Below are positions 7,646 through 14,646 of a DNA stretch of 64,000 bases, in pieces; position 1 is the stretch's first letter; every line of letters begins with the position of its first letter. A program made the translations under genes and the position numbers. Source of the DNA: Arthrobacter citreus (GTDB lineage Bacteria; Actinomycetota; Actinomycetes; Actinomycetales; Micrococcaceae); the NCBI RefSeq assembly GCF_038405225.1, contig NZ_CP151657.1, forward strand, positions 434,001 to 498,000, read 5' to 3'. A model generated the notes under the pieces. The model saw only the letters and a list, made by a program, of their open reading frames with translations, ran no database searches and was not told the origin of the DNA.

Positions 7646-8635
7646 ATGTCTAACCTCTTCGGTTCAAAGCCGCCCCGCGACGAAGGCCGCAGCCTGCCAC
7701 AGGGAGAAACGGTGGGCCGCTACACGGCCTACCTGGACGCCCAGAAAGCGGTGGACTATCTGGCCGACAGCAAGTTCCCGGTCCAGATGGTCTCCATTAT
7801 CGGCAACGAGCTGAAGTCCGTGGAGCGGGTGACCGGCCGGTTGTCCTATCCGAAGGTGGCCCTGTCATCGGCTGCAACCGGTGCCTGGTTTGGCCTGTTT
7901 GTGGGTTTGGCGCTCATGCTGTTTGCCGGCGGGGAGTCCTACGTTTCGCTGATTCCGTCCATGGCCCTGGGTGCAGTCTTCTGGCTGCTGTTTGGGGTGC
8001 TGGCCTACGCCCTGCAGCGCGGCCGGCGCGATTTCACGTCCATCAGCCAAGTGGTGGCCACCAGCTATGACGTCATTGTTGCTCCGCAGGCCGCGAACGA
8101 TGCCCGCCGGCTGCTCCAGCAGCTGCCGATGATCGGGCAGCACGGCCATCCCCACCCGCCGCAGAACCGTCCGCCGTACCAGGGCCAGGGCGCGCCCGGA
8201 CCGTACCAGGGTGCACCGGGACCGTACCAGGGGCAGAACCCGCAGCAGGGTCCGCAGGGCGGGCAGGGTGCCGCTCCGGAGCGCCCGGCCAGCTGGGCCA
8301 ACCCGTACGGCGCGGCAACCGGCGCACAGCAGCCGGCTTCCGGCCCTGAAGGAGCCGGCCAGGACGCCGCCGGCGCCCACAGCGTCCAGGGGACCCCGGC
8401 ACAGCAGGAGCAGACCGGATCGGTGCCCCGCGGCCAATTCCCCGATCTTCCCGACGGTAGGCCGCAGTACGGTGTGCGGCTTCCCCCGGCTCCGGCACCG
8501 GCAGCCCCGGCTCCGGATGCTCCCGCGGGAGGAAACGGCGCAGCCGGCTCCACCGGCCAGGATGATGCTGCACCGGGCCGGACGCCCGATCAGGACAGCA
8601 CCGGCGGCCAGGGCGACACCGCGGACAACCGCTAG
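7646..8635 (+). CDS. General-stress-type membrane protein with Gly/Pro/Gln-rich tail
   Basis: A 329-residue protein. The N-terminal part (about 25-130) resembles the general stress protein 17M/YflT-like domain (FPVQMVSIIGNELKSVERV), with two membrane spans around AATGAWFGLFVGLALMLFAG and ALGAVFWLLFGVLAYAL. From about residue 165 it is a low-complexity cytoplasmic tail of Pro, Gly, Gln and Ala with short GAPGPYQG repeats, likely disordered. The ATG at 7646 lies six bases after CAGAAT, a -10-like hexamer; a GGAAGG directly abuts the ATG, too close to act as a normal ribosome site. Transcribed divergently from the PRC/MgtE-N operon. A strong terminator follows at 8727-8760. Exact function unknown. 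Confidence 0.75.
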   Translation: MSNLFGSKPPRDEGRSLPQGETVGRYTAYLDAQKAVDYLADSKFPVQMVSIIGNELKSVERVTGRLSYPKVALSSAATGAWFGLFVGLALMLFAGGESYVSLIPSMALGAVFWLLFGVLAYALQRGRRDFTSISQVVATSYDVIVAPQAANDARRLLQQLPMIGQHGHPHPPQNRPPYQGQGAPGPYQGAPGPYQGQNPQQGPQGGQGAAPERPASWANPYGAATGAQQPASGPEGAGQDAAGAHSVQGTPAQQEQTGSVPRGQFPDLPDGRPQYGVRLPPAPAPAAPAPDAPAGGNGAAGSTGQDDAAPGRTPDQDSTGGQGDTADNR

Positions 8636-8701
8636 CCAGCGCAACCGCTGGGCCGGCAACCGCTGGTCCGGCAACAGCTGGAAGCCAGAAACCGCTGGGC
8701 G
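8625..8701. repeat. Degenerate 15-bp tandem repeat spanning a stop codon
   Basis: Units of about 15 bases with the core CAACCGCTGG follow each other from 8625: the copies at 8641-8655 and 8656-8670 differ at one base, and those at 8625-8640, 8671-8685 and 8686-8701 are more diverged. The first unit contains the TAG stop of the stress-protein gene (AACCGCTAG against AACCGCTGG elsewhere). Confidence 0.7.
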
Positions 8702-8726
8702 CCAGCGGCCGGAAGCCGTAAACACA

Positions 8727-8760
8727 TGAGGCTCCGCACCCCCAGGGGTGCGGAGCCTCA
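8727..8760. terminator. Bidirectional terminator between stress protein and pepP
   Basis: A 16-bp perfect inverted repeat (TGAGGCTCCGCACCCC and its complement) with a 2-base centre. It lies between two convergent genes. There is no T run, so it may act mainly as a GC-rich barrier hairpin. Confidence 0.8.
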
Positions 8761-8790
8761 GTCGTCTGCGCTTAGGTGCAGGCGCTGGTG

Positions 8791-10389
8791 CTATTCGGCG
8801 GCGTACAGGCCGGCCATCCAGTTTTCGACGTCCTCCGGGTTGCGCGGCAGGGCCGAGCTGAGATTGACGGGACCGTCAGCGGTGATCAGGATGTCATCCT
8901 CAATCCGGACGCCGATGCCGCGGTACTCCTCGGGGACGGTCAGGTCCTCGTTCTTGAAGTACAGGCCCGGCTCGATGGTGAAGACCATTCCCTCGGTGAT
9001 GACCCCGTCCAGGTACAAGTCCTTGCGGGCCTGGGCGCAGTCGTGGACATCCATGCCGAGGTGGTGGCTGGTGCCGTGCGGCATCCAGCGGCGGTGCTGC
9101 TGGCCCTGGTCCGAGAGTGCTTCCTCGAGCGGAACGGGCAGCAGGCCCCAGCTGTCGAGGCGCTCGGCCAGAACCTTGACGGCCGCTGCGTGGACGTCGC
9201 GGAACTTCGCGCCGGGCGTGGCGGCGGCAAAGCCGGCATCGGCAGCATCCAGCACAGCCTGGTAGATCTTGCGCTGCACGGGGGAGTAAGTGCCGTTGAC
9301 CGGCACCGTGCGGGTGATGTCAGCGGTGTAAAGGCTGTCCGCTTCCACCCCGGCGTCCAGGAGCAGCAGCTCACCTGCGTTCACCGTACCGTTGTTGCGG
9401 ATCCAGTGCAGCACCGTGGCGTTGTTGCCGGCGGCCGCGATGGTGTCGTAGCCGAGGTCGTTACCCTCTTCACGTGCCCGGGCGAAGAATGCGCCTTCAA
9501 CAACGCGTTCCCCGCGGGGATGCGAGATGGCCCGCGGCAGGGCCTTGATGACCTCGGTGAAGCCGTTGACAGTGGCGGCCACGGCGGCTTCCATCTGCTT
9601 GATTTCCCAGGCGTCCTTGATCAGGCGAAGTTCGGACAGCGCCTCGGTCAATTCACCGTCGAGGGCATCGAGTGCGCTGAGGTCCGCGTTTTCCGGATCC
9701 ATGGCGGTGTTGTAGCGGACGGTGTCCACCAGGGCATCAACCATTTCGTCGACCTTGCGCAGCAGGCGGACGGAAGTTCCGCCAAACGTGGGGTCGCCAA
9801 CGTTGGCGGTGATGGCGGTTTCGGCTTCGTCCAGGTGCCGGGTGGGAAGGTCCAGCAGTGCGCTGACCTGTTCCAGGCCCAGGCGGGATCCAATCCAGAA
9901 CGCGCCGTAACGGGCGTTGGAGTAGAACTCCTCGCTGTCAGTGCCGGCCAGCGGACGGAAGTACAGGACGGCCGTGTGGTTCCCGCCGTCGTCGCCCGTT
10001 CCCGGTCCCACCGGCTCCATGACCAGGATGGCATCCGGCTCCTGGTCCAGGCCGAGGCCGGTGAGGTGCGCGAAGCCGGAGTGCGGGCGGAAGCGGTAAT
10101 CGGTGTCGTTGGAGCGGACCTTCAGGGGGCCTGCGGGGATCACAAGGCGTTCACCCGGGAACCGCTCGGACAGGGCGCGGCGGCGCTTCGCCGCGTACGG
10201 CGCCACTTCAGCCGGAGCCGGCAGTTCGGCGTCGTCGTCGGCCCAGCCCGTTGCCATGAACGCCTTGTAGGCCTCGTTGGAGGGCTTCTGCGAGCGGTTG
10301 TTTACGCGGTCATCCAGGGGCTGCCCTTCGGACAACTCCCCGAGTCCGGAAGTATCGGCGGTGGTCAGGGGATTCGCATCAGTAGTCAC
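8791..10389 (-). CDS. pepP: Xaa-Pro aminopeptidase (aminopeptidase P, M24B)
   Basis: Cytosolic metallopeptidase that cleaves the residue before an N-terminal Xaa-Pro bond. It has 532 residues, with an N-terminal creatinase-like domain to about 240 and the pita-bread catalytic domain after it. The five metal ligands are visible in order: the two Asp in LLDAGVEADSLYTADITRTV, His in GTSHHLGMDVHD, Glu in FTIEPGLYF and Glu in GVRIEDDILIT. The N-terminal extension of about 60 residues (DANPLTTADTSGLGEL) is common in actinobacterial versions. The start codon is GTG at 10389, directly preceded by GGAAGG. It stands alone between a terminator and the divergent PHP gene. Confidence 0.92.
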   Translation of the reverse strand: MTTDANPLTTADTSGLGELSEGQPLDDRVNNRSQKPSNEAYKAFMATGWADDDAELPAPAEVAPYAAKRRRALSERFPGERLVIPAGPLKVRSNDTDYRFRPHSGFAHLTGLGLDQEPDAILVMEPVGPGTGDDGGNHTAVLYFRPLAGTDSEEFYSNARYGAFWIGSRLGLEQVSALLDLPTRHLDEAETAITANVGDPTFGGTSVRLLRKVDEMVDALVDTVRYNTAMDPENADLSALDALDGELTEALSELRLIKDAWEIKQMEAAVAATVNGFTEVIKALPRAISHPRGERVVEGAFFARAREEGNDLGYDTIAAAGNNATVLHWIRNNGTVNAGELLLLDAGVEADSLYTADITRTVPVNGTYSPVQRKIYQAVLDAADAGFAAATPGAKFRDVHAAAVKVLAERLDSWGLLPVPLEEALSDQGQQHRRWMPHGTSHHLGMDVHDCAQARKDLYLDGVITEGMVFTIEPGLYFKNEDLTVPEEYRGIGVRIEDDILITADGPVNLSSALPRNPEDVENWMAGLYAAE

Positions 10390-10483
10390 CCTTCCATGGT
10401 CTCACTGCGCGGCCGGGGCGGCCAAACACCCTTTACTGTTTTGCCCTGCGGCGCCAATGGGGAAGTGGAGGTGCGGAACCCAG

Positions 10484-10489
10484 TAGATT
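10484..10489 (+). promoter_or_regulatory. Leaderless -10 box of the PHP gene (TAGATT-N6-GTG)
   Basis: TAGATT lies exactly six bases before the GTG at 10496. The intervening GAGGAC happens to contain GAGG but is too close for normal ribosome binding. No clear -35 is seen. Confidence 0.45.
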
Positions 10490-10495
10490 GAGGAC

Positions 10496-11344
10496 GTGAG
10501 AATCGACCTGCATACCCACTCCACGGTTTCCGACGGAACCCAGCCGCCGGCGGACGTCATGCGGTCCGCCAGGGACGCGGGCCTGGACGCCGTCGCCCTC
10601 ACCGACCACGACTCCACGGCAGGGTGGGAGGAAGCGGCCAGGACCGCCCGCGGACTGGGCCTGACCCTGGTGCCCGGCATGGAGGTGTCATGCCGCAGCA
10701 GCGAGGGCATCAGCGTCCATGTCCTGTCCTACCTGCATGACCCGGGGCATCCGGAGCTGCTTGCCGAGATTGCCCGGTCACGGACGGCGCGGGTGTCGCG
10801 GGCGGAGCTGATGGTGCAGCGCCTTGCCGAGGACTTCCCCATCAACTGGGAGCTCGTCCAGGAACATGTTGCCCCGGGAGCGACCATAGGCCGGCCGCAC
10901 ATCGCGGATGCCCTGGTTGCCGCAGGCGTGGTCCCCAACCGGTCGGCCGCTTTTTCCGGCATCCTGACCGCACGGTCACGTTACTTTGTTGCCCATTACG
11001 CCCCGGATCCGGCCCGTGCCGTTGAACTGATCCGGCAGGCCGGAGGGGTTCCCGTGTTCGCGCATCCGGTGGCTTCCTCACGGGGACGCGTGGTGGGCGA
11101 GCAGACCTTCCACGACATGATCGACGCCGGACTGCTCGGCGTGGAGATCGACCACCGGGACAACCCGCCGGAAGGACGTGCCTGGCTGCGGAAGCTGGCA
11201 CAGGAGAACTCCCTCCTGGTCACCGGATCCAGTGATTACCACGGGACCGGCAAGCCAAATCTGCTCGGCGAATTCACGACGGCGCCGGAAGTCCTCGAAA
11301 AAATTACGGCGCTGGCCACCGGCTCCGCAGTCGTTCATCCCTAG
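10496..11344 (+). CDS. PHP-domain phosphoesterase
   Basis: Metal-dependent phosphoesterase of the PHP superfamily, 282 residues. The trinuclear site is well marked: DLHTHSTVSDG at residues 3-13, ALTDHDSTAGWEEA at about 34-47, PGMEVSC near 61, AHPVASS near 190, and the closing SSDYHGTGK near 245. This arrangement fits the YciV/RNase AM-like group, which in other bacteria removes the 3' phosphate of nucleoside 3',5'-bisphosphates and trims 5' ends of RNA; the exact substrate here is inferred. The GTG start puts the first metal motif at the extreme N-terminus, as in the family. It stands alone, divergent from pepP. Confidence 0.87.
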   Translation: MRIDLHTHSTVSDGTQPPADVMRSARDAGLDAVALTDHDSTAGWEEAARTARGLGLTLVPGMEVSCRSSEGISVHVLSYLHDPGHPELLAEIARSRTARVSRAELMVQRLAEDFPINWELVQEHVAPGATIGRPHIADALVAAGVVPNRSAAFSGILTARSRYFVAHYAPDPARAVELIRQAGGVPVFAHPVASSRGRVVGEQTFHDMIDAGLLGVEIDHRDNPPEGRAWLRKLAQENSLLVTGSSDYHGTGKPNLLGEFTTAPEVLEKITALATGSAVVHP

Positions 11345-11692
11345 GAAAAAATTCCGGGAAATTCAACCGGAAATTCCATAGTAATTCTAATTGCCACAAT
11401 AACTCTGCTAGCTTTGAAAAGTCCGATGACGTCTTGGGGGATGCCGTCGGATGGAGATGCCCTGCGCATTCTTCGGGCAGCCAAGCAGCTGCCTGCCGCG
11501 GTTTGAGCCGACGCTCACCGCTTGTTTGCGAAGCTGTATGCGCTGCTGCCCCGATGGACCGGCTGCCCTTCAGCGGTTTCCGATTAGCGGATACCGCTTG
11601 AGCGCATGTGCCGTCCTGGCCCGCCGGAATGCGGTTGACGGCCTTAGTGCAGCAATTACCCGTGCTGTTTTTTGCGCGGAGGAGAGGGAACT
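11345..11692 (+). promoter_or_regulatory. AT-rich then structured leader of the symporter operon
   Basis: This 348-base stretch holds no convincing gene. Its first 80 bases are strikingly AT-rich for this genome and contain two short palindromes, TTCCGGGAA (11352-11360) and GGAAATTCC (11369-11377), within tandem copies of CCGG(G)AAATTC; these are candidate operator sites. The remainder has several inverted repeats, for example AGCGGT pairing with ACCGCT at about 11571-11600. A strong ribosome site (GGAGGAGAGGG) precedes the GTG at 11693. No named riboswitch consensus was recognised. Confidence 0.45.
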
Positions 11693-13369
11693 GTGCCGAA
11701 CGACGGAGTGGATTTTTATCAGCTGGGAGGATGGACAGTAATAACACTGTTTGTCCTTTTTTACGGCGGGACATTCTTCATGTCCACAATGATTGGCAAA
11801 AAGAATGAGAATGCCGACGGTTATATGACGGCCGGCAACAAGGTCGGTTTCGGTGTCTCGGCCGCCAGCATGACAGCCACGTGGATCTGGGCCTCCTCCA
11901 TGTACGCCTCGGCCACCTCCGGCTACACCTACGGCATCTCCGGCCCGATCCACTACGGGCTCTGGGGCGCCCTGATGATCCTGTTTATCTACCCCTTCGG
12001 CAAACGGATCCGTAAGGTCGCGCCCAAGGCACACACGCTGGCCGAAGTGATGCGGGCCCGGCACGGGAAATCCAGCCAGCTGATGCTTGCCGGCTCCAAT
12101 GTGGTGGGCAGCGTCATTTCGCTGACGTCTAACTTTATTGCCGGCGGCGCCCTGGTGGCGCTCCTGTCTCCCTTCAGCTTTCAGCAGGGCATAATCGCCG
12201 TCGCCGCGGGAGTCCTGCTGTACACCCTGTGGTCCGGGTTCCGGGCCTCCGTCCTGACTGATTTTGCCCAGGTGGTCGCCATGCTCGGCGCCGTCGTCGT
12301 CATTATTCCGGTGGTTTTCTTCGCAGCCGGCGGGCCGTCCATGTTTGAAGCCGGGGCCGCGAACCTCACTCCCCAGCAATCGAACTTCTTCTCCTCCGAC
12401 GCCTTCCTCAACCAGGGCGCCCCGTACATTGCGGCGGTCCTCGCGTATGCCATCGGCAACCAGACCATTGCCCAGCGGCTGTTCGCGGTCCGTGAGGACA
12501 TGATCAAGAAAACCTTCGTCACCGCCACTGTGGGTTACGGCGCGACCGTCATCGGCATCGGCATGCTCGGCGTCATGGCGCTGTACCTGGGAATCAGCCC
12601 GGTCGACAATGACCTCAATAACCTGATCCCGCAGATGGCCACCACCTACCTCGGCCCGATCCTGCTGGGTGTCTTTTTCATCATGATCCTTGGTTCCCTT
12701 TCCTCCACCGCGGACTCCGACTTGTCGGCGCTGTCCTCCATCATGATGGCTGACGTCTACGGCCAGAACATCGCCAAACGAGGCAAGGCCAATCCCAAGA
12801 CCATGCTCCTGATTGGCAGATTGTCCATGGTGGCGGCCACCGGTGCCGGCCTCTACTTCGCCAGCGGACAGCTGAACATCCTCGACCTGCTGGTCTTCGT
12901 CGGCGCACTCTGGGGTGCCCTGGTCTTCCCTGTGCTGGCCAGCTTCTACTGGGACAAAGTCACCAACAGTGCTTTCACCGTCTCGGTGCTGGCCGCCCTT
13001 GCGGTGTTCATCCCGGTGCGCTTTGCCTGGTTCTCCATGGACGGCGCCACAGGGTATGTCTTCGATGCCGTGTCGGTCATCGGAATCGGCGTAGTCCTCG
13101 GGCTGATGGTCTTCGGTTTCCTGGGACTGAGGCCGGCGCTGTTCATCGGAGCCGCCGGTGCCGCCGTGTCGGCTCCGTTCGTGATGGGTTTCCTTCACGA
13201 CTACGAGGTGCTGACCGGTTCCCTTGTTGCCTATGCCGTAAGCACGGTCATCTGCTTCCTGATGTCGGTGCGCAATCCATCGAACTTCGACTTCGACACC
13301 ATCCAGCAGCGGATCGGGGACTTCGACAACCGCACCCCCGCGGAGACGATATCCGCCGCAAAGTCCTGA
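11693..13369 (+). CDS. Sodium:solute symporter (SSS family, urea/amino-acid permease-like)
   Basis: Integral membrane symporter of 558 residues with about 13 hydrophobic spans. Family marks include GYMTAGNKVGFGVSAASM in the first inner helices (sodium and substrate region), ATWIWASSMYASATSGY, and GSLSSTADSDLSALSSIM around residue 335, where the SSS sodium-site Ser/Thr residues lie. The ATWIWAS stretch is typical of the DUR3/urea-permease branch, but the substrate cannot be settled from sequence. The GTG at 11693 has an excellent ribosome site; ORFs starting at 11672 would place it inside the gene. A 43-residue membrane peptide gene follows after 49 bases and a terminator closes the operon. 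Confidence 0.87.
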   Translation: MPNDGVDFYQLGGWTVITLFVLFYGGTFFMSTMIGKKNENADGYMTAGNKVGFGVSAASMTATWIWASSMYASATSGYTYGISGPIHYGLWGALMILFIYPFGKRIRKVAPKAHTLAEVMRARHGKSSQLMLAGSNVVGSVISLTSNFIAGGALVALLSPFSFQQGIIAVAAGVLLYTLWSGFRASVLTDFAQVVAMLGAVVVIIPVVFFAAGGPSMFEAGAANLTPQQSNFFSSDAFLNQGAPYIAAVLAYAIGNQTIAQRLFAVREDMIKKTFVTATVGYGATVIGIGMLGVMALYLGISPVDNDLNNLIPQMATTYLGPILLGVFFIMILGSLSSTADSDLSALSSIMMADVYGQNIAKRGKANPKTMLLIGRLSMVAATGAGLYFASGQLNILDLLVFVGALWGALVFPVLASFYWDKVTNSAFTVSVLAALAVFIPVRFAWFSMDGATGYVFDAVSVIGIGVVLGLMVFGFLGLRPALFIGAAGAAVSAPFVMGFLHDYEVLTGSLVAYAVSTVICFLMSVRNPSNFDFDTIQQRIGDFDNRTPAETISAAKS

Positions 13370-13418
13370 CCCCGCACCCCTGATCCCCCCCCGTAGTCCT
13401 GATCCAAGGAGAGCACTG

Positions 13419-13550
13419 ATGGAAACAATTTGGCTTACTGTCTACGTCCTTGTCTGGCCCGTCATTGTGGCCGGCGTCCTGGTGCAGATTGTCCGCGCCT
13501 TCTTCCGTGACTGGGTCCAGTCACGCCGCGAAGGACGAAGCATCATCTAG
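13419..13550 (+). CDS. Small putative transporter subunit (43 aa)
   Basis: A short gene missed by length cut-offs: ATG at 13419, TAG at 13548-13550, with AAGGAGAG upstream as ribosome site. The peptide has one N-terminal membrane span (residues 4-27, IWLTVYVLVWPVIVAGVLV) followed by a basic cytoplasmic tail (RAFFRDWVQSRREGRSII). This composition and length match what databases call a putative transporter small subunit, usually found right behind SSS or NSS transporters. The role is probably assembly or stability of the symporter; MetS, the small partner of the NSS methionine transporter MetP, is an analogous known case. Position and terminator support co-transcription with the symporter. Confidence 0.78.
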   Translation: METIWLTVYVLVWPVIVAGVLVQIVRAFFRDWVQSRREGRSII

Positions 13551-13576
13551 GCCCGGCAGATCCGGCCGGGAGCATA

Positions 13577-13620
13577 AAAGCGCCGTCCGTGCAGGGGATC
13601 CCTGCACGGACGGCGCTTTT
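13577..13620. terminator. Strong bidirectional terminator
   Basis: A 21-bp perfect inverted repeat starting AAAAGCGCCGTCCG and ending in CGGCGCTTTT, with a 3-base loop, so both strands have a T run. It ends the symporter operon on the plus strand and the methyltransferase gene on the minus strand. Confidence 0.93.
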
Positions 13621-13639
13621 TGTGTTTCGTGTCTTTGCC

Positions 13640-14626
13640 TTATCCGGCGTCGGCGGTCATAACGGCTGAATCGTCCGCAGCGACTGAACCAGCCGCTTCT
13701 GAAGGGGCCACCGCGCCTGAATCCGCCGCCGCGTCTAAACCGGCCGCAGCAGCGGACACCGCTTCGGCGGTCACCAGATCGGCTGCGTGCCCGAGCCGTT
13801 TGGCCATCACCTCGATGGCCTGGGGATTCGCGTCCACGCAGACAAACTTGCGGTTCAGCTTCGCGGCAACGGCGCCCAGGGTGCCGGAGCCCGCGAAGAA
13901 GTCCAGGACCCAGTCACCCTCACGGCTGCTGGCAGCCACGGTGCGGCGTAGCAGGCCCTCCGGTTTCTGCGTCGGATAGCCTGTTTTCTCCTTGCCGGTG
14001 GGGGAGACGATGGTGTGCCACCAGACGTCGGTGGGCAGCTTGCCCAGAGCCACCTTCTCCGGAGTCACCAGTCCCGGGGCCATGTACGGCTCCCGGTCCA
14101 CTTCGGTGTTGTCGAAATGGTAGGCCGCCGGGTTTTTCACGTAGACCAGAATGTTGTCGTGCTTGGCCGGCCAGCGGTTCTTCGCCCGTCCGCCGTAGTC
14201 GTACGCCCAGATGATTTCGTTGAGGAAGCAGTCCCGCCCGAACAGGGCATCGAGCATCACCTTGGCGTAGTGCACCTCGCGGTAGTCCAAATGCACGTAC
14301 AGCGTGCCGTCGTCGGCCAGCAGGCGCCATGCCTCGGCCAGTCGGGGTTCCAGGAACGCCCAGTAATCCTCGAAGGCGTCGTCGTAGCTCGAAAGCAGGC
14401 CCTTGACCGTGCTGTAACTGCGGCCCTTGAAACCCACCCGGTCACCGGTGCCGTCGGTGCTGCGGACCATGGTGGTCTGCTGCCGCCGCTGCGACCGGCC
14501 GGTATTGAACGGGGGATCCACATAAATCATGGTGAAGGCGCCGTCCGGCAGGGTCGGCAGGAACACGGCGTTGTCCGCGTGTACCACCATAGACCTGCCG
14601 TCCGGCGACCAGAGGGGTGTGCTCAT
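13640..14626 (-). CDS. Site-specific DNA methyltransferase, beta class (orphan)
   Basis: Amino-group (N6-adenine or N4-cytosine) DNA methyltransferase of 328 residues. Motif IV is DPPFNTG at 37-43, and the SAM-binding motif I, LDFFAGSGT, comes late at about 232-240, followed by FVCVDANPQAIEVM; this order (IV, recognition region, I) defines the beta class. The segment between, rich in Trp and Tyr (EIIWAYDYGGRAKNRW), should carry target recognition. From about 285 on the protein is an Ala/Ser/Glu/Asp-rich tail unlike the catalytic part. No restriction endonuclease gene is nearby, so it is an orphan enzyme, perhaps epigenetic like CcrM. Target sequence unknown. Confidence 0.85.
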   Translation of the reverse strand: MSTPLWSPDGRSMVVHADNAVFLPTLPDGAFTMIYVDPPFNTGRSQRRQQTTMVRSTDGTGDRVGFKGRSYSTVKGLLSSYDDAFEDYWAFLEPRLAEAWRLLADDGTLYVHLDYREVHYAKVMLDALFGRDCFLNEIIWAYDYGGRAKNRWPAKHDNILVYVKNPAAYHFDNTEVDREPYMAPGLVTPEKVALGKLPTDVWWHTIVSPTGKEKTGYPTQKPEGLLRRTVAASSREGDWVLDFFAGSGTLGAVAAKLNRKFVCVDANPQAIEVMAKRLGHAADLVTAEAVSAAAAGLDAAADSGAVAPSEAAGSVAADDSAVMTADAG

Positions 14627-14646
14627 GGGCTTGTGGTGCTGCCCGG

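Noticed and set aside
8776-10491. Plus-strand ORF of 571 codons opposite pepP
   Set aside because: Antisense shadow; pepP has all five metal ligands in the opposite strand, and this frame has no recognisable feature.
11570-13198. Long minus-strand ORF of 542 codons opposite the symporter
   Set aside because: It is a shadow of the symporter in a high-GC genome: composition rich in Gly, Asp and His, no domain, no start signal, and the plus strand encodes a clear SSS protein.
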